Source of the DNA: Akkermansia sp.
GTDB lineage: Bacteria; Verrucomicrobiota; Verrucomicrobiia; Verrucomicrobiales; Akkermansiaceae
Direction of reading: 5' to 3'
Length of the DNA: 7,584 nt
Assembly: GCA_020047775.1 (NCBI GenBank)
Contig: JAIFNK010000217.1
Coordinates: 1-7,584, forward strand
Position numbers and translations under genes: made by a program. Numbering within the stretch: position 1 is the first letter of the stretch; the number at the start of each line of letters is the position of its first letter. Shown here one piece after another: positions 6,436-7,584 of this stretch. The notes under the pieces are model-generated. The model did not search any database. It worked only from the letters and a program-made list of their open reading frames with translations, and was not told the origin of the DNA.

Positions 6436-7533
6436 TCACCGCCTCGCATACCGGAACCCCGGAAACGCCCGCACCAGCCGGCGCATTTCCAGCTTCATCA
6501 AATTCGCCGTCACCACATGTGCAGGCAGTCCGCTGCGCTCGATGATCAGATCGACCGACGATTCATCCACCGTCACGGCGGCGAAAACCGCAGCCTCTTC
6601 CTCCGGCAACTCCGGGGTCCCCTCAGCGGGCTCCGCGAGGCTGGCCTGGCGGGCAAAGGGCAGCGCACCCAGATCGTCGAGAAGATGCGACGCATCCGCG
6701 ACCAGCGTCGCCCCGTCGCGAATGAGCTGGTTGCACCCGGCGGACGTCGGTTTGTCGATCGGCCCGGGCACGGCGAAAATCGGCTTTCCATACTCGGACG
6801 CGAGATTCGCGGTAATCAAAGAACCCGACCACGCCGGGCACTCGACCACCAAAACCGCCCGCGCCCAGGCGGCGACGATGCGGTTGCGCATCGGGAACGT
6901 CTGCTTGTCCGGCGAGGTGTGCAGCGGGAATTCCGAAACCACCGCGCCGAAGCCGCTGGCGATCTTTTCCGCCAGCGCGAGATTTTCCGGAGGGAACAGC
7001 TTGGCCAGCCCGGAGCCGAGCACCGCGATGGTGCGGCCGCCCGCCGCGACGGCGGCTTCGTGCGCCGCGGTGTCGATCCCGCGGGCGAGGCCGGAAATGA
7101 TCGTGAAGCCGGCCTGCGCGATTTGATAAGAAAGCTTCTTCGTCGCCTGCGTGCCGTAATGCGTCGCCCGCCGCGAGCCAACGACACTGATGGCGTGTTT
7201 GTCCCGCGCCTCCAGTTTCCCCCAGACATATAATAGCAGCGGTGGATCGTAAGCCTCCCGCAGCGGCGCCGGGTAATCTTCGTCCTGCTGCGTCACAATG
7301 GAAATCCCGCGTCCTGCGGCTTCGCGCAGCTCGGTGACGGGATCGGCATGGTCTTGCCAGGACTGGAGGATTTTCGCCGTTTCCTCGCCGATGCCGTCCA
7401 CCCGCATCAGCCGGTCCTTGGCGGCACCGAGGATCGACGCCGGATCGCCGAAAGTCGCGAGCAGCCGCCGCACGCGCACCGGCCCGATTTTGGGGAGCAT
7501 GTTGAGGGCGACGAGGGCTTCCTGTGCGGTCAT
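6436..7533 (-). CDS. dprA: DNA processing protein DprA (Smf)
   Basis: A 365-residue cytoplasmic protein that binds single-stranded DNA taken up in natural transformation, protects it and loads RecA. The N-terminal region (about 10-58) carries two helix-hairpin-helix motifs (MLPKIGPVRVRRLL and VDGIGEETA). The Rossmann-like core shows VVGSRRAT (117-124), ISGLARGIDTAAH (146-158), VLGSGL (171-176), SEFP (200-203), FPMRNRIVAA (213-222), SGSLITA (236-242) and GCNQLIRDGA (266-275). A C-terminal winged-helix domain (about 306-362) completes the full-length DprA form. ATG 7533 gives the usual N-terminus; GGGG lies 4-7 nt before it as a weak ribosome binding site. The frame remains open upstream to the window edge, so a longer start cannot be formally excluded. 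ATG 7533 also overlaps a TGA (ATGA) that could end a preceding gene. Presence of dprA alone does not prove competence, since it is widespread. Confidence 0.96.
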   Translation of the reverse strand: MTAQEALVALNMLPKIGPVRVRRLLATFGDPASILGAAKDRLMRVDGIGEETAKILQSWQDHADPVTELREAAGRGISIVTQQDEDYPAPLREAYDPPLLLYVWGKLEARDKHAISVVGSRRATHYGTQATKKLSYQIAQAGFTIISGLARGIDTAAHEAAVAAGGRTIAVLGSGLAKLFPPENLALAEKIASGFGAVVSEFPLHTSPDKQTFPMRNRIVAAWARAVLVVECPAWSGSLITANLASEYGKPIFAVPGPIDKPTSAGCNQLIRDGATLVADASHLLDDLGALPFARQASLAEPAEGTPELPEEEAAVFAAVTVDESSVDLIIERSGLPAHVVTANLMKLEMRRLVRAFPGFRYARR

Positions 7534-7584
7534 GTGCCCCGGAGACTGTCGATAGATCGCCGACCCGTCAAAGCTGCTTTCCAG

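Noticed and set aside
6364..7233. 289-codon plus-strand frame antisense to dprA
   Set aside because: Very rich in R, P and G with no motif; DprA on the minus strand explains the region.

Overview
The window looks like chromosomal DNA from a GC-rich, free-living bacterium. It is most likely a member of the Verrucomicrobiota (Verrucomicrobiales / Luteolibacter-like), with moderate confidence. The reasons are: palindromic repeats of the CAGGCATTCTTGCCTG and GGCGGTTTTCAACCGCC kinds that I associate with such genomes; an SGNH hydrolase carrying the 'RPGVP.GLPL' C-terminal tail I associate with Verrucomicrobia and Planctomycetes; and a lack of clear Shine-Dalgarno sequences before every visible gene start. 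No tRNA, rRNA, CRISPR array, transposase or phage gene was seen.

Layout: (1) 1-1237, minus strand: a short-form alpha-glucan (glycogen) phosphorylase, complete at its N-terminus and cut by the left window edge. (2) 1238-1536: a non-coding gap holding the upstream region of the phosphorylase gene. (3) 1537-2610, minus: an integral-membrane acyltransferase of family 3. (4) 2674-2738: a nearly perfect 25-bp-arm palindromic repeat, starting 5 bp beyond the stop codon of the next gene. (5) 2744-5335, minus: a type IA DNA topoisomerase of the topoisomerase III (TopB) class with a zinc ribbon and two C-terminal topoisomerase repeats. (6) 5336-5474: a divergent intergenic region. (7) 5475-6404, plus: a secreted SGNH/GDSL hydrolase. 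(8) 6436-7533, minus: DprA/Smf, the RecA-loading protein of natural transformation, convergent with the hydrolase. The open frame before dprA runs off the right edge.

The genes do not form one obvious pathway. The phosphorylase serves storage-glucan breakdown. The acyltransferase and the exported SGNH hydrolase are envelope or carbohydrate-ester functions. The topoisomerase and DprA are DNA-handling proteins. dprA and a type IA topoisomerase gene are neighbours in many bacteria; here a gene on the opposite strand lies between them.

The most interesting observation is inside the topoisomerase gene. A 73-bp compound palindrome (3948-4020) is translated in frame and adds about 20 residues (roughly 441-461) at a place where the Bacillus-type TopB sequence I remember has a two-residue turn. 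It has the same plan as the intergenic repeat at 2674-2738: two self-palindromic arms facing each other around a 15-nt spacer. This looks like a mobile palindromic element that has entered a protein-coding gene without breaking it, comparable in principle to the Rickettsia palindromic elements.
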